Source of the DNA: Aureimonas glaciei
GTDB lineage: Bacteria > Pseudomonadota > Alphaproteobacteria > Rhizobiales > Rhizobiaceae
DNA: 64,000 bases
Direction: 5' to 3'
Assembly: GCF_014643375.1 (NCBI RefSeq)
Contig: NZ_BMJJ01000016.1
Location: 33,362-97,361, forward strand
Shown here: in pieces, positions 63,387 to 64,000 of the stretch
Numbering within the stretch: the first letter of the stretch is position 1
How the letters are laid out: each line of letters starts with the position of its first letter
The notes under the pieces: model-generated
Seen by the model: the letters and a program-made list of their open reading frames with translations, nothing else
The model's database searches: none
Told to the model about the DNA's origin: nothing
Position numbers and translations under genes: made by a program

Positions 63387-64000
63387 TCACCCCAACAGCC
63401 CCATCGTCTCCCGATACCCCTCCAGATACTCCCGCTCGGCCTTGCTCACCCGGTCCATGCCGTTCATCGCCCGGTGCCAGAGCGGCACGATCGCCGGCGG
63501 CCTTCCGGCCCTCTCGATGCGCTTTGCCTGTTCCTCCGAAAGCGTCAGCTCGATCGAGCCGAGATTGTCGCGCGGATGCTCTTCGCTGCGCGCGCCGAGT
63601 GCGATCGAGTGGACGCCAGGGCGCTCGCGCAGCCAGGCGAGCACCACCTGCGGTACGCTGCGGCCGACCTCAGCGGAGACTTCCTTGAGCACGTCGATCA
63701 CCCGGTAGAGCCGCTCGGTGTCAACTATGTGCGGCTCCGGCCAGTCGTTGCCCTGGCGGGTGCCCGGCTGCGGGCCGTTGTTGCGGTCGATCTTGCCGGT
63801 GAGGATACCGCTCCCCGAGCGGGCTCCAGACCTGCGTCGCAACCCCAAGATCGCGGCCGGCCGGGATGATCTCGTATTCGGCCTCGCGGGCCTCGGGCGT
63901 GTAGTTGAGCTGGTGGGCGACCGGCGGCGTCGCGCCGAGCATCTTCGCCGTCAGCACGGTCTTGGCCACCTGCCAGCCGCCATAGTTGGAGACGCCCCAG
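63387..64000 (-). pseudogene. Aldo/keto reductase, frameshifted, 5' end outside the window
   Basis: NADPH-dependent reductase with an (alpha/beta)8 barrel. The upstream part reads [20 protein letters not shown] and [12 protein letters not shown]. An extra base in a CCCC run at 63813-63816 shifts the frame; after it the protein continues [20 protein letters not shown], then PQVVLAWLRERPGVHSIALG and ARSEEHPRDNLGSIELTLSE, the NADPH-binding C-terminus. Removing one G on the coding strand restores WSPLGSGILTG. It may be a real lesion or a homopolymer error. The catalytic Tyr/Lys lie beyond the window edge. Confidence 0.8.

Overview
The window looks like chromosome of an alphaproteobacterium of the order Hyphomicrobiales (Rhizobiales). 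The base composition is GC-rich, the RpoD N-terminus reads like rhizobial RpoD, and many proteins belong to families common there (SIMPL protein, TRAP and peptide ABC transporters, DUF6538-like integrase, MobF relaxase). Genus cannot be fixed from the sequence alone.

Layout. (1) 1-6171 is ordinary core: rpoD, a lipoprotein, a membrane GGDEF/EAL protein, a small secreted protein, a SIMPL protein and a tRNA with a CAT anticodon that resembles tRNA-Ile2. (2) 6172 to about 47424 looks like a composite genomic island. It starts with a tyrosine recombinase directly behind the tRNA and may end at a degenerate tRNA-like 3' half at 47381-47423. Inside are: a LysR-controlled TRAP uptake operon with three catabolic enzymes (8.3-15.6 kb); a mobilisation module with a MobF relaxase, a VirD4-type coupling protein, a ParA-like ATPase and two unknown proteins (16.4-23.7 kb), interrupted by an IS5-family element; an IS graveyard (15.6-16.3 and 23.9-26.4 kb) around one AT-rich orphan gene; and a detoxification region (27-44 kb) with isochorismatase-like hydrolase, monooxygenases, alpha/beta hydrolase, three pirin loci, OsmC, azoreductase, quinone oxidoreductase, KefB-type antiporter, metallo-beta-lactamase, alcohol and aldehyde dehydrogenases and two paralogous LysR regulators. 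Many genes there are broken. An IS91-type transposase with a partner recombinase closes the region (44.5-47.1 kb).

(3) 47.5-56.9 kb is one minus-strand cluster: a fused peptide-type ABC ATPase, then a MarR regulator, SDR, FAD oxidoreductase, Tat-exported binding protein, two permeases and a second FAD oxidoreductase. It probably imports and oxidises an amine, opine or peptide-like compound. A perfect 17-bp palindrome upstream of marR is a likely operator. (4) 57.9-62.1 kb holds six genes matching the families of the E. coli yjfIJKLMC cluster: DUF2170 and PspA/IM30 on plus, and DUF2491, DUF350, DUF1190 lipoprotein and a glutathionylspermidine-synthase-like ATP-grasp ligase on minus, separated by a 96-bp divergent promoter with an inverted repeat. 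This is the best candidate for a poorly understood system. (5) 62.2-64 kb has an IS5-type remnant and an aldo/keto reductase broken by one extra base that runs off the window.

No CRISPR array, rRNA or prophage structural genes were seen. All family assignments come from recognised motifs and not from database searches.
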